In this document: positions 14,758 to 21,847 of the stretch, in pieces | Position numbering within the stretch: position 1 is the first letter of the stretch | Layout of the letters: each line of letters opens with the position of its first letter | Source: an uncultured Oscillospiraceae bacterium | GTDB taxonomy: Bacteria; Bacillota; Clostridia; Oscillospirales; Oscillospiraceae | Length of the DNA stretch: 64,000 nt | Assembly (NCBI GenBank): GCA_947169975.1 | Contig: CAMVRT010000003.1 | Coordinates: forward strand, 62,001 to 126,000 | Direction: 5' to 3' | Position numbers and translations under genes: made by a program | The notes under the pieces: model-generated | The model's input: only the letters and a program-made list of their open reading frames with translations | Databases searched by the model: none | What the model was told of the DNA's origin: nothing

Positions 14758-15421
14758 AGCGATACCCCAATCCGCGAATGGTTTTGATGTGATCCGAGCC
14801 GATCTTGTCCCGCAGCCGGCTGATGATCACGCGGATAGTGTTGTCGTCCACCGCTCCATCATCGTACCATGCGCTCTCGTAGATCTGCTCCTTGGTAAAC
14901 ACGCGCCTGGGCTGCGAAATCAGAAGCTCCAGCACCTTGAATTCCGCTTTGGTCAGTTCCACGTTTTCATCACCGACGTTCACGGTGCAGGTATCGAGAT
15001 CCAACTCGACGCCGCAGGCAGAGACAACGTGCCTCTCTTGCGCAGGCCGAAGCGCGGCGTTCAGCCGACGCAGATGCGCTCTGACCTTAGCCGCGACCTC
15101 CAGCGGCTCAAAAGGCTTGGTGACGTAATCGTCCGCGCCCAGGTCGATCCCCAGCACCCGGTCCGACAGCGCGACCTTCGCGGAGATCACGATGACGGGG
15201 ATGTAATTCTCCTGTCGGCGGATGGCCTTAATGAGTTGGTAGCCGTCAACCTTCGGCATCATGATGTCCACCAACGCCAGATCCACGGGGTGCTGTTCCA
15301 GCAGCGCCATCGCCTGTGCGCCGTCGTTGGCCTCAAGTACCGTGACGGTGTCCGTCTCCAGATAGATTCTCAGCAGTTGGACGATCTCTTTTTCGTCGTC
15401 CGCAATCAGTATGTTCGGCAT
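14744..15421 (-). CDS. OmpR-family response regulator
   Basis: Receiver domain with acidic pocket ADDE and phospho-acceptor Asp52 (LALVDIMMP), conserved Lys in DDYVTKPF, then a C-terminal winged helix (LTKAEFKVLELLISQPRRVF and TIRGLGYRFEGK). Start ATG at 15421; an upstream in-frame extension has no similarity. The gene begins 10 bases after the serine hydrolase stop and overlaps the kinase, giving a hydrolase-regulator-kinase operon. Confidence 0.9.
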   Translation of the reverse strand: MPNILIADDEKEIVQLLRIYLETDTVTVLEANDGAQAMALLEQHPVDLALVDIMMPKVDGYQLIKAIRRQENYIPVIVISAKVALSDRVLGIDLGADDYVTKPFEPLEVAAKVRAHLRRLNAALRPAQERHVVSACGVELDLDTCTVNVGDENVELTKAEFKVLELLISQPRRVFTKEQIYESAWYDDGAVDDNTIRVIISRLRDKIGSDHIKTIRGLGYRFEGK

Positions 15422-15431
15422 GGTCTCACTC

Positions 15432-17318
15432 TCACAGATTCCAAAAGTTATATAGCTGCATGACCAGAATAAACGCGGCATATGCGACGCAGAGAGCGGC
15501 CCACAGGTACTGTTTGAGCTTGGTGCACGGCCTTGCGTCGGATTTGATCGTATTGTAACACAGCCACGCGCCGTTGACAAGCGAGCCCAGCCCCAGGGCC
15601 GCCGCCAGGATGGCCGAGACCGCCGTGAATGCCGGGATCCTTTTGTAGGTCAAAAAGAAGGCGGTGAAGATTACTCCCGACACCCCATATACGAGTTGCT
15701 GGCCGAGGATCTGCCGGTCCGCGGGCGTATACTTTCTGATCGTTCCGCGATGCTTCCGCACAAGCAGGGTAACAGGCTTCGCCAGCAGCATCAGCAGGCA
15801 GAGAAAGCCGAAGAGGATGAATCCATAGGTAAGCACTGTCCAGATCGGATTGCACCGGGTGAAATCGCTCTCCGCCACCGCCAGAACGCCGTCGCCATAG
15901 TAGTAAACCTGTGTCGCGTCGCCAACCCGAAGAACATAGACGTTCTCATTGAGCGGAACAAGTTTTGCCGCGCTGCTCAACGTTATGCCAAACAGTTTTG
16001 CGGAGTAAGTGCCGTCGTCGTTTCGCCCGAAGGGCGTTACGCCGCCGAGAAAAAAGCTGTTGGCACGTCCCGCACCGCAGGCGACATTCCGCATCATCCG
16101 CCAGAAGCCGCTGATGTCGCCTTCACCGGCAATCGCCGTATCCCTGAATTCCTCCCGGGACGCAATGTCGCCGAACAGCAGACCGGGCAGGCCATAATTG
16201 AACGCAGCTTCTCCCTGTTCGTTCGTCATGACGACGATGCCCAGACCGCTCGCGGGATCAAAAATCAGGTTGGCAGAGCAGCCCATCGTGTCGCCGGGAT
16301 GACCCAGAGTCTGTACACCGTATTCGCCGGTCCAAAAGCCATGGCAGTTTCTGGCAATGTCCGTCCCGCTATAACAGGTAAGGGGGGTCAACATCTTATC
16401 CCGCGTGGCGTTGCTTTCAAACAACGGACAGGCTGTATCTACGAGTGCGCGGCCAAAGCGCGTAAAATCCTCAAGCGTACCGATTGCCGATCCGGCGGGA
16501 AATAACTGAAGGAACGTAATGCATTGGCCGTAATTTTTGTTGTCCCTGGGATCAAGGTAGCGCTCATAGCAATGCAGCCTGCCGCGCTGCTCCAGTACCC
16601 ATTCGTTGTCCGTCATTCGGGGATCGATGGATGTGTGCTCCATGCCCAGCGGTGCGAAGATGTTTTCGTGCACATAGGTCACGTAATCCGTTCCGCTGAC
16701 GCGCTCGACGATATAGGCCGCCAGCGCCGTTCCATAGTTGGAATACGCCGTATACTCACCCACGTGAAACGCTTGATAGCATTCGCAGAACCGAAGGGCT
16801 TCTTCCAGCGTGCCGAACAGCTCATCCGGAGCTGCTTTTTGGTTTTCGTAGAAGCTTTCCTGAAAACCCGCGTTGTGGGCCATCAGATTCAGCACCGTGA
16901 TCTTCTCCTCCGGGTACTGCAGCTTTGTCAAAAAGCCTGCCGGCAGATAAGCGCGGATATCTGTGTCGAAGTCGATCTTCCCCTGCTCCCACAGCTGCAT
17001 CACCGAAACCCACACCAGCAGCTTGGAGACGCTGCCCCAGTCATAGACGGTATCCGCGTCCGCGAGGACGCCGTTTCCGATGTCCGCGTAACCGTAATAT
17101 CCGCTGTATATGACACCATCCGCGTCATATACGCTCACCGCACAGGATGCCAGCCCCGCCTCACGTTCAGCGATATAGGCGTCGATGCTGGAATCGATCT
17201 CGCTGTATGGGATACCCGATGGCGTTGTCTTTTCCGCTGCCTCGGCCTGTGCTGCGGGGAACAGTGCCGCCATAAGGATTGCTGTCAGGATTGCCGCCAA
17301 AAACCTCTTTACATTCAT
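15432..17318 (-). CDS. membrane serine hydrolase, class C beta-lactamase/PBP-like
   Basis: About 628 aa. Signal peptide (FLAAILTAILMAALFPAAQA), then a beta-lactamase-fold domain with SVSK (SxxK), YSNYG (YxN) and GHPGDT (the HxG box in place of KTG). The C-terminus has about four transmembrane helices. Start ATG at 17318 has GGAG 10 bases upstream. Proteins of this plan act on peptidoglycan-like or ester substrates outside the membrane. Cotranscription with a two-component system suggests a role in envelope defence. Confidence 0.85.
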   Translation of the reverse strand: MNVKRFLAAILTAILMAALFPAAQAEAAEKTTPSGIPYSEIDSSIDAYIAEREAGLASCAVSVYDADGVIYSGYYGYADIGNGVLADADTVYDWGSVSKLLVWVSVMQLWEQGKIDFDTDIRAYLPAGFLTKLQYPEEKITVLNLMAHNAGFQESFYENQKAAPDELFGTLEEALRFCECYQAFHVGEYTAYSNYGTALAAYIVERVSGTDYVTYVHENIFAPLGMEHTSIDPRMTDNEWVLEQRGRLHCYERYLDPRDNKNYGQCITFLQLFPAGSAIGTLEDFTRFGRALVDTACPLFESNATRDKMLTPLTCYSGTDIARNCHGFWTGEYGVQTLGHPGDTMGCSANLIFDPASGLGIVVMTNEQGEAAFNYGLPGLLFGDIASREEFRDTAIAGEGDISGFWRMMRNVACGAGRANSFFLGGVTPFGRNDDGTYSAKLFGITLSSAAKLVPLNENVYVLRVGDATQVYYYGDGVLAVAESDFTRCNPIWTVLTYGFILFGFLCLLMLLAKPVTLLVRKHRGTIRKYTPADRQILGQQLVYGVSGVIFTAFFLTYKRIPAFTAVSAILAAALGLGSLVNGAWLCYNTIKSDARPCTKLKQYLWAALCVAYAAFILVMQLYNFWNL

Positions 17319-17600
17319 GAGATTGCATCTCCGTTTCACTTTCGGTTTCAAGAACAGCATAATCCGGAAATCTTACACCGGAAATTGATCTTTATTAACG
17401 GAAAATTAAAATCCTGCAAGTGAGACCTGCTAAGATGTAGAGTGAGTTCGGAACGTTTGTCCAAGCTAATTAACAATTAAACGCTACAAACTTAAACGGT
17501 AAGCGCCTTCGCGCCGCAGAACTCCGGCGTCACCTCGCCGGGCTTGAAGCGCTGATGATCGAATTGCAGGGATCGATCGAAAGATTTCTCTGAAAAGCTC
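17319..17600. other. intergenic with a possible gene-end relic
   Basis: No intact gene. On the minus strand about 17508-17590 a short frame ending FKPGEVTPEFCGAKALTV and stop looks like the last residues of a real protein, but the rest is absent and I cannot name the family. It lies at a junction between element cargo blocks. Confidence 0.4.
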
Positions 17601-17659
17601 TTGACAGTGTCGCGAAAAAAGTGATATATTTGTCTCGAAATGATACAAATATATCACTT
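17601..17659 (+). promoter_or_regulatory. promoter with perfect 15-bp dyad operator
   Basis: TTGACA (17601-17606), 17-bp spacer, ATATAT (17624-17629). A perfect dyad, AAGTGATATATTTGT (17619-17633) and its inverse (17645-17659) with an 11-bp centre, covers the -10 and the start region. It precedes the DUF3796/XRE gene pair, so the XRE protein is the likely ligand (negative autoregulation). Confidence 0.8.
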
Positions 17660-17673
17660 TTGGAGGTGCGCTT

Positions 17674-18129
17674 ATGAATCATCCTGCCAGGTACACACGG
17701 AAGATCGACCCTCGTCTGGGGCTTATTGGCTTCTGTGGTTTCTTCGGCTTTTTTGGGTTCGTAACCTGTCTGGCTGAGCATATTTTCTTTCCCTTCGTCT
17801 TTTTCTCCTTTTTCGGTTTCTTTGGTTTGTATTATGAGGGAAAAATGTCCTCGACCCTGATGGATGAACGTTTCCTTGAGAACAAGCTTCGGGCCGACCG
17901 CAAGGCTTATACGATATGCTTTTATATTTCGTTTGTTTCTCTGATGCTTACGACTACTGCCGAACCCGCTTGGGCCTGGATCGGCGGCATAATGGGTCTG
18001 AGTGCCAGCGAAATGAAACTGATGTTTCTCACCATTGCACTGGCGCTTGGGTTTGGTCTTGCTGCTTTTCTCTCTCAATATCTGCTATATTTTTACGACC
18101 ACGAAGAGTGCGACGAAAGCGAGTTGTGA
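17674..18129 (+). CDS. DUF3796-like membrane protein
   Basis: 151 aa. Two Phe/Gly-rich hydrophobic stretches (GFCGFFGFFGFVTC and FFPFVFFSFFGFFG), then two further transmembrane helices. The repeated GFFGF pattern is typical of DUF3796 proteins, which are usually encoded beside a small XRE regulator, as here (3-bp gap). GGAGG lies before the ATG at 17674. The role is unknown; these pairs behave like small regulated membrane modules in Firmicutes. Confidence 0.75.
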   Translation: MNHPARYTRKIDPRLGLIGFCGFFGFFGFVTCLAEHIFFPFVFFSFFGFFGLYYEGKMSSTLMDERFLENKLRADRKAYTICFYISFVSLMLTTTAEPAWAWIGGIMGLSASEMKLMFLTIALALGFGLAAFLSQYLLYFYDHEECDESEL

Positions 18130-18132
18130 TCC

Positions 18133-18333
18133 ATGGAAGGTTTTACCTGTAATCTGAGGCTTTACCGACAGACGAAAGGCCTCACGCAGGAGCAGCTGGC
18201 GGAGCTCGTCGGTGTGAGAAGAGAAACCATCATGCGCCTGGAAAAGGGGCTGTATAACCCGTCGCTCAAGTTGGCGTTCGATATCTCAAAAGCCGTGGAT
18301 GCTTCCATTGAAGAGCTGTTTCTGTTTGAGTGA
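18133..18333 (+). CDS. small XRE-family regulator
   Basis: 66 aa, a lone helix-turn-helix ([23 protein letters not shown]) of the YozG/compact XRE type ending SIEELFLFE. It follows the DUF3796-like gene directly and probably represses the shared promoter through the dyad at 17619-17659. Confidence 0.88.
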   Translation: MEGFTCNLRLYRQTKGLTQEQLAELVGVRRETIMRLEKGLYNPSLKLAFDISKAVDASIEELFLFE

Positions 18334-18455
18334 TGGGCTTTGTGGGTAATCTCGGCTTTGCGCTGGTGTGTATCGCCGGCTCTGTGTTGATCGCGTGATT
18401 GGTTTTGAGGTCATCGTAGCGTTTATAACCAAGGAAGCAGATTGAAATAATAACA

Positions 18456-18492
18456 GCAAAAACGCGCTTGGAAGAACCAAGCGCGTTTTTGC
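18456..18492. terminator. bidirectional terminator
   Basis: Perfect 16-bp arms (18456-18471 and 18477-18492) around a 5-nt loop, with A and T runs on both sides. It separates the XRE pair from the oppositely oriented decayed genes. Confidence 0.92.
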
Positions 18493-18710
18493 TATTGAAA
18501 ATGAATCGCTGAATGATTACCTCGCGAGCGGGCAAACCCTTGCGCAACAAGGCTGCCCAAATTTATAAAGCACTCTGCAGGATGCTTTGTCCAGCAGCCG
18601 AAGCAACCCTGGCAGAGGGCATGCCTCCCGTCAGCATCGAATCGTTCATCGCAACTGCTCTCCAGCGCGATATTCCTTTCGTTGCACAAATCGCTGATGA
18701 TAATCTTCAT
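18492..18710 (-). pseudogene. flavodoxin-family protein, N-terminal fragment
   Basis: The start MKIIISD and the cysteine cluster CQGCFGCWTKHPAECF match the N-terminal part of iron-sulfur-associated flavodoxin/FMN reductase proteins. After about residue 48 the frame loses similarity and ends early. The flavin-binding middle and C-terminus are missing. It is a remnant, next to another remnant with a redox role. Confidence 0.7.
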
Positions 18711-18758
18711 AATCAGCGGCAAACGCCTAAGATTTGGGGGATTTCAAATTCCAGTTCA

Positions 18759-19080
18759 TCATAAAGCACCTTTTGGACAGTTCCTTACACACTCCATGCA
18801 TAAGATACATTCCGTTCCGTTTTCGCGTTTTCTCGAATTATCAGTAACATCCACATTCATTGGACATATCCGTTTGCACTTGCCACAGGATATACACTTA
18901 TCTTTGTCACATTTCACACGAAACAGTGAGTAATAGCTCATCGGCTTTAGGAACACCGTAATCGGACAGATATATTTGCAAAATGCTCTGTTGTCCTGAA
19001 ACACAAATGCAAGGATAATCCCTGCCGTGTAATACAGAATGTTGCCAACGATGAACGCCCAGAACATGATCTTCTCAATG
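18759..19080 (-). pseudogene. 4Fe-4S membrane protein, C-terminal fragment
   Basis: Two hydrophobic segments, a CKYICP motif, then two ferredoxin-type clusters: CISCGKCKRICP and CILCMECVRNCP. This is the C-terminal third of a NapH-like 4Fe-4S membrane protein. Reading upstream in the same frame meets a TAG after about five codons, so the N-terminal membrane domain is gone. An ATG at 19067 would give a 102-aa product. Together with the flavodoxin piece it suggests a former electron-transfer pair. Confidence 0.72.
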
Positions 19081-19462
19081 TTAGCAATCTACCTTTCCTA
19101 ATTGTTGCTTTTGTTGGGAAAAAGATGACCGGAACATAAAAGGGAACAAGGACCGTGAACACAGACTAACTATTAAAAGTCAATAGGGAAAGGCCAAAAA
19201 AGATACCCACCCAAATAGGGCGCACTGAACCAAGCGCCTCGCGGCGCTTAGACAGGCAACGGGGCAGGAGGTGACCCCTCCCGCCCCGCGGTAAACCGCT
19301 GCCAGGTACTACCAATTGCTCTTTCCGGCCAAGCTTGTGTTGATGGCTCCAGAACCAATCATGGAAAGGTGAATTGCGTACCTTCACAGCCGCCCTGGCT
19401 GCCTGACAGATAATTGGGCTTTTTGACCGATCGGATATGCGGTCTCTTGCGATATGATCGTG
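19081..19462 (-). other. intergenic with three consecutive hairpins
   Basis: No gene. On either strand 19232-19249 (7-bp arms, loop TCGC), 19261-19286 (GC-rich, one mismatch) and 19288-19299 (GCGG/CCGC) form adjacent stem-loops downstream of the second excisionase. The row of compact stems suggests a structured RNA or protein-binding DNA rather than a terminator, as T runs are weak. Confidence 0.45.
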
Positions 19463-19705
19463 TTACCGAATCCCGTGCTTGAGCTTCATGCGGTATTCCA
19501 TGTAGTGCTTGCTCAGCAGGTAGTCGATGATCTTCACCTTGGGGATGTAATAGGTACAGCGGATGAAGAAGCATTGGACGTGTCCCTCCTTGAGCAGCTT
19601 CCGGGCTGTGCTGTCGGCAATGCCGCCCAGCATGGCGCGGAACTCGTTGATGGTGACCACATCGGGAAAGTTGCGGAATCTCTTTTCGTAATCTCTTCTT
19701 GTCAT
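19463..19705 (-). CDS. second excisionase-like protein near attR
   Basis: About 80 aa. Similar in plan to the excisionase at 2226-2453: FPDVVTINEFRAMLGGIADS aligns with YPDVVNVEQLSQMLGGISVK, and both have the wing region leading to YYIPK/YKIPK. ATG at 19705 has AGGAG 7 bases upstream, better than the ATG at 19711. No integrase follows it, so it may be left from a second element, or may act on the right-end arm sites 80-220 bp away. Confidence 0.78.
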   Translation of the reverse strand: MTRRDYEKRFRNFPDVVTINEFRAMLGGIADSTARKLLKEGHVQCFFIRCTYYIPKVKIIDYLLSKHYMEYRMKLKHGIR

Positions 19706-19783
19706 GATCATTCTCCTATAATTGATTTGTCGATGGCAGATGATCTTGCAAGCTTTGACCTGTTGCGTCCGCTCCTGCGGTTT

Positions 19784-19928
19784 CGACCTTCAAACGACCT
19801 CCATCTTCCGACCTTCTGTCGGTCATTTTCTGTGAGCCCCGCAGTAGCTGTCGCAGTGGACTTTTGGGCCTTTTTCGGTCCGTTTTTCCTTGAAACGCCG
19901 GGCCCTTTCAAGTTCTCCAGCGACCTCC
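19784..19928 (+). repeat. CGACCTYC repeats near attR (putative arm sites)
   Basis: CGACCTTC 19784-19791, CGACCTCC 19795-19802, CGACCTTC 19809-19816 and CGACCTCC 19921-19928, all in the same orientation. They match the octamers at 220-239 and 414-421 near attL. The last copy is 42 bp from the attR core. Confidence 0.55.
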
Positions 19929-19969
19929 GGGGGCTTTCATAGTCCGCCAACTTCCGAAAAATCCGTATT

Positions 19970-19978
19970 ACTCAAAAT
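19970..19978. repeat. attR core, ACTCAAAAT
   Basis: Identical to 126-134. Recombination between the two copies would remove 19,844 bp and rebuild the chromosomal tRNA-Leu with fully paired anticodon stem. Confidence 0.85.
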
Positions 19979-20025
19979 CCGTTGGTGGCGACACCGTGTG
20001 GGTTCGAGTCCCACCACCGGCACCA
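19979..20025 (+). pseudogene. 3' half of chromosomal tRNA-Leu(CAA)
   Basis: From TCCGT of the anticodon stem through a long variable arm, T-arm GTGGGTTCGAGTCCCAC, acceptor CACCGGC (20015-20021) and encoded CCA (20023-20025). The 5' half is at 95-134. It has lost its promoter and cannot form a tRNA alone. Confidence 0.9.
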
Positions 20026-20061
20026 AAAAGCAGGAAATCCGAATCGGATTTCCTGCTTTTT
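20025..20061 (+). terminator. terminator of the original tRNA-Leu gene
   Basis: Perfect 17-bp arms (20025-20041 and 20045-20061) around a 3-nt loop, with a terminal T run, immediately after the CCA end. Confidence 0.9.
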
Positions 20062-20192
20062 GTTTGCCCGCCTGCGGCGGACAAGATCCGCTTCGCTCAA
20101 ATATAGCGAGAGGGGCATCCCCTCCCCTCTCGCGCTCTCCCCATGCGGATCTGGAGGTTTGCCCGGATTTGGATCATCCCGGTGCGCTACGA

Positions 20193-20236
20193 AAAAAACC
20201 TCTTTTGCCTTTCATTCAGGACAAAAGAGGTTTTTT
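20193..20236 (-). terminator. terminator of the partner-switching operon
   Basis: 15-bp perfect arms (20193-20207/20222-20236) with A and T runs on both flanks, 34 bp beyond the stop at 20270. Confidence 0.88.
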
Positions 20237-20269
20237 ATTGACTCTTTCCGGGTTCCGCTTCGGTCGTCC

Positions 20270-21847
20270 TTACAGGTTCTTCTTCAGCGTCAGAATATTC
20301 TGGCCGTCACGGTATTCATAGGCAACGTCGTCCATGAGCTTCTTCGTCATGAAGATGCCCAGGCCGCCGATCTCCCGGTCGCCGGCCTGCAGGGCGATAT
20401 CCGGATCCGCCTTGGCCAGCGGATCGTAGGGAATGCCGTGGTCGATGAAGGTGATGGTCACTGTCACCGGCGCCTCCGAAACCTCCACCCGCACGGTGGC
20501 GTTGCCCTTTTCCGGGTGGTAGGCATAGCTGGCAATATTGACGAAGATCTCCTCCACCGCAACGTCGATCTGCATCTGGGCCTTCATGGCGCAGCCGATG
20601 GCCTCCAGACGCTCGTCCACAAAGGCCAGAACCTGGGGGAGATTGTCCGTAACCGCTTCAATATCCAGCTCGTTTTCCGGTTTCTCTCCGTCTGACGGCA
20701 CATCGAAGCAGAGGGAATCCACCCGGTCGAGAAGAGCGACAAGCTCCCTCTTCCAGAGCGCCATCGTCTCCCTGTCCTCCTCCTCGGTCAGGTCGGAATG
20801 TCTGCTCTTCCAGTCGATGAGATCGGCGTAGGCGAGGCAGCGCACCTTGTCCTCCACCTCGGCGATCCGGCGGGGATCCTCCGTATTCAGATACCGCCGC
20901 AGGCTCTTTGCCCAGAATTCCAGCGCCGTTGTCCGGTCGTAGCCCTGAAAATCCTTGACGACCTGGGGATTGTATTCGGAAAAGCCCGCGTATGAGTTGT
21001 ACATCTGGGCCAGCTCAAAGATGGGGTGACCTACGGACAGGGTATCCATGTCGATCAGCAGCACCTCGTCCCCGGCGAGGACGATATTCTTCGTGTGATA
21101 GTCTCCGTGGATCATATGGTCGCTCTCGGGGATCTCCGCCGCCATGCGCTCCAGCTTGTCGCCGCAGCCTGCAGGCAGCCTGTCCTTTATCCGCCGGATA
21201 AACGACATCGCCTCCTCCTTGATGGACGGGAGCTTACCCGCCGGCACCTCGATACCGTGAACCTTCTTCAGCAGATCCACGTATTCCCTGACGCACCAGT
21301 CCATGCGCTCCGGCTCCTCCGCCAGGATCCTGGCAAAGGAGCGGGCGTTGAGCATTTCAAACACGGAGCCGTAGCTGTCCCCCACCCGCACCACATCATA
21401 GGAGATGGCGGTGGGAACGCCCAGGATCAGTGCAAGCCGGGCCACCTCCCGCTCGTGCCGGATCGCGTCGAGAGCGTCGGCATTTTTGTAGACCTTGACC
21501 ACGTTGTCCTGATCGATCCGGTAGACCTTGCCGTTAAAGCCCTCTCCCACCACCTCGCAGCCCTCCACGGACACGACGCGGTAAGCCTTTTCCACCGGCA
21601 TCATCTCGGTGAAGCCGGTCATCTCCAAAATCTCATAGACCTCGGAACTGACGTCAACGATGCGGACGTCCGAGAACCTTTTTTTCAGCCGCAGGATCAC
21701 CCGCAGACCGGCGCTGGAGATGTACTCCAGATCGGCCGCGTTCAGAACCACAGGCTCACTTCCCGCTCCTGCCAGCTGTGCCATGATATCCCGCTCTGCG
21801 TCGGCGGCGTTGTTGGAGTCGATCCGTCCTGTCAGATCAATTTTCAT
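20270..21847 (-). CDS. STAS - kinase - RsbW-like fusion regulator
   Basis: 525 aa with three modules. Residues 1-100 are a STAS anti-anti-sigma domain (phospho-site SSAGLRVILRL). Residues about 110-370 are an aminoglycoside-phosphotransferase-like kinase fold (MIHGDYHTKNIV, then LLIDMD). Residues about 395-525 are a GHKL anti-sigma kinase (VEEIFVNIASYAY and GGLGIFMTKKLMDD). It combines an antagonist and an anti-sigma kinase in one chain, so switching may be intramolecular. It overlaps the phosphatase gene by 11 bases. No sigma factor is encoded nearby, so the final target is unknown. Confidence 0.88.
   Translation of the reverse strand: MKIDLTGRIDSNNAADAERDIMAQLAGAGSEPVVLNAADLEYISSAGLRVILRLKKRFSDVRIVDVSSEVYEILEMTGFTEMMPVEKAYRVVSVEGCEVVGEGFNGKVYRIDQDNVVKVYKNADALDAIRHEREVARLALILGVPTAISYDVVRVGDSYGSVFEMLNARSFARILAEEPERMDWCVREYVDLLKKVHGIEVPAGKLPSIKEEAMSFIRRIKDRLPAGCGDKLERMAAEIPESDHMIHGDYHTKNIVLAGDEVLLIDMDTLSVGHPIFELAQMYNSYAGFSEYNPQVVKDFQGYDRTTALEFWAKSLRRYLNTEDPRRIAEVEDKVRCLAYADLIDWKSRHSDLTEEEDRETMALWKRELVALLDRVDSLCFDVPSDGEKPENELDIEAVTDNLPQVLAFVDERLEAIGCAMKAQMQIDVAVEEIFVNIASYAYHPEKGNATVRVEVSEAPVTVTITFIDHGIPYDPLAKADPDIALQAGDREIGGLGIFMTKKLMDDVAYEYRDGQNILTLKKNL

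Larger units (their letters stand above)
126..19978. mobile_element. integrative mobilizable element in tRNA-Leu(CAA)
   Basis: Boundaries are set by the 9-bp direct repeat ACTCAAAAT (126-134 and 19970-19978), which joins the two halves of the interrupted tRNA. Contents include a tyrosine integrase (frameshifted), two excisionase-like proteins, a MobA relaxase, MobC, a RepA-like ATPase, a single-chain RNA polymerase-like protein, LexA and cargo. No type IV secretion genes are present, so it would depend on a helper element for transfer. The right third (about 17.4-19.7 kb) holds decayed genes and a second excisionase, which suggests a composite history. Confidence 0.88.
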
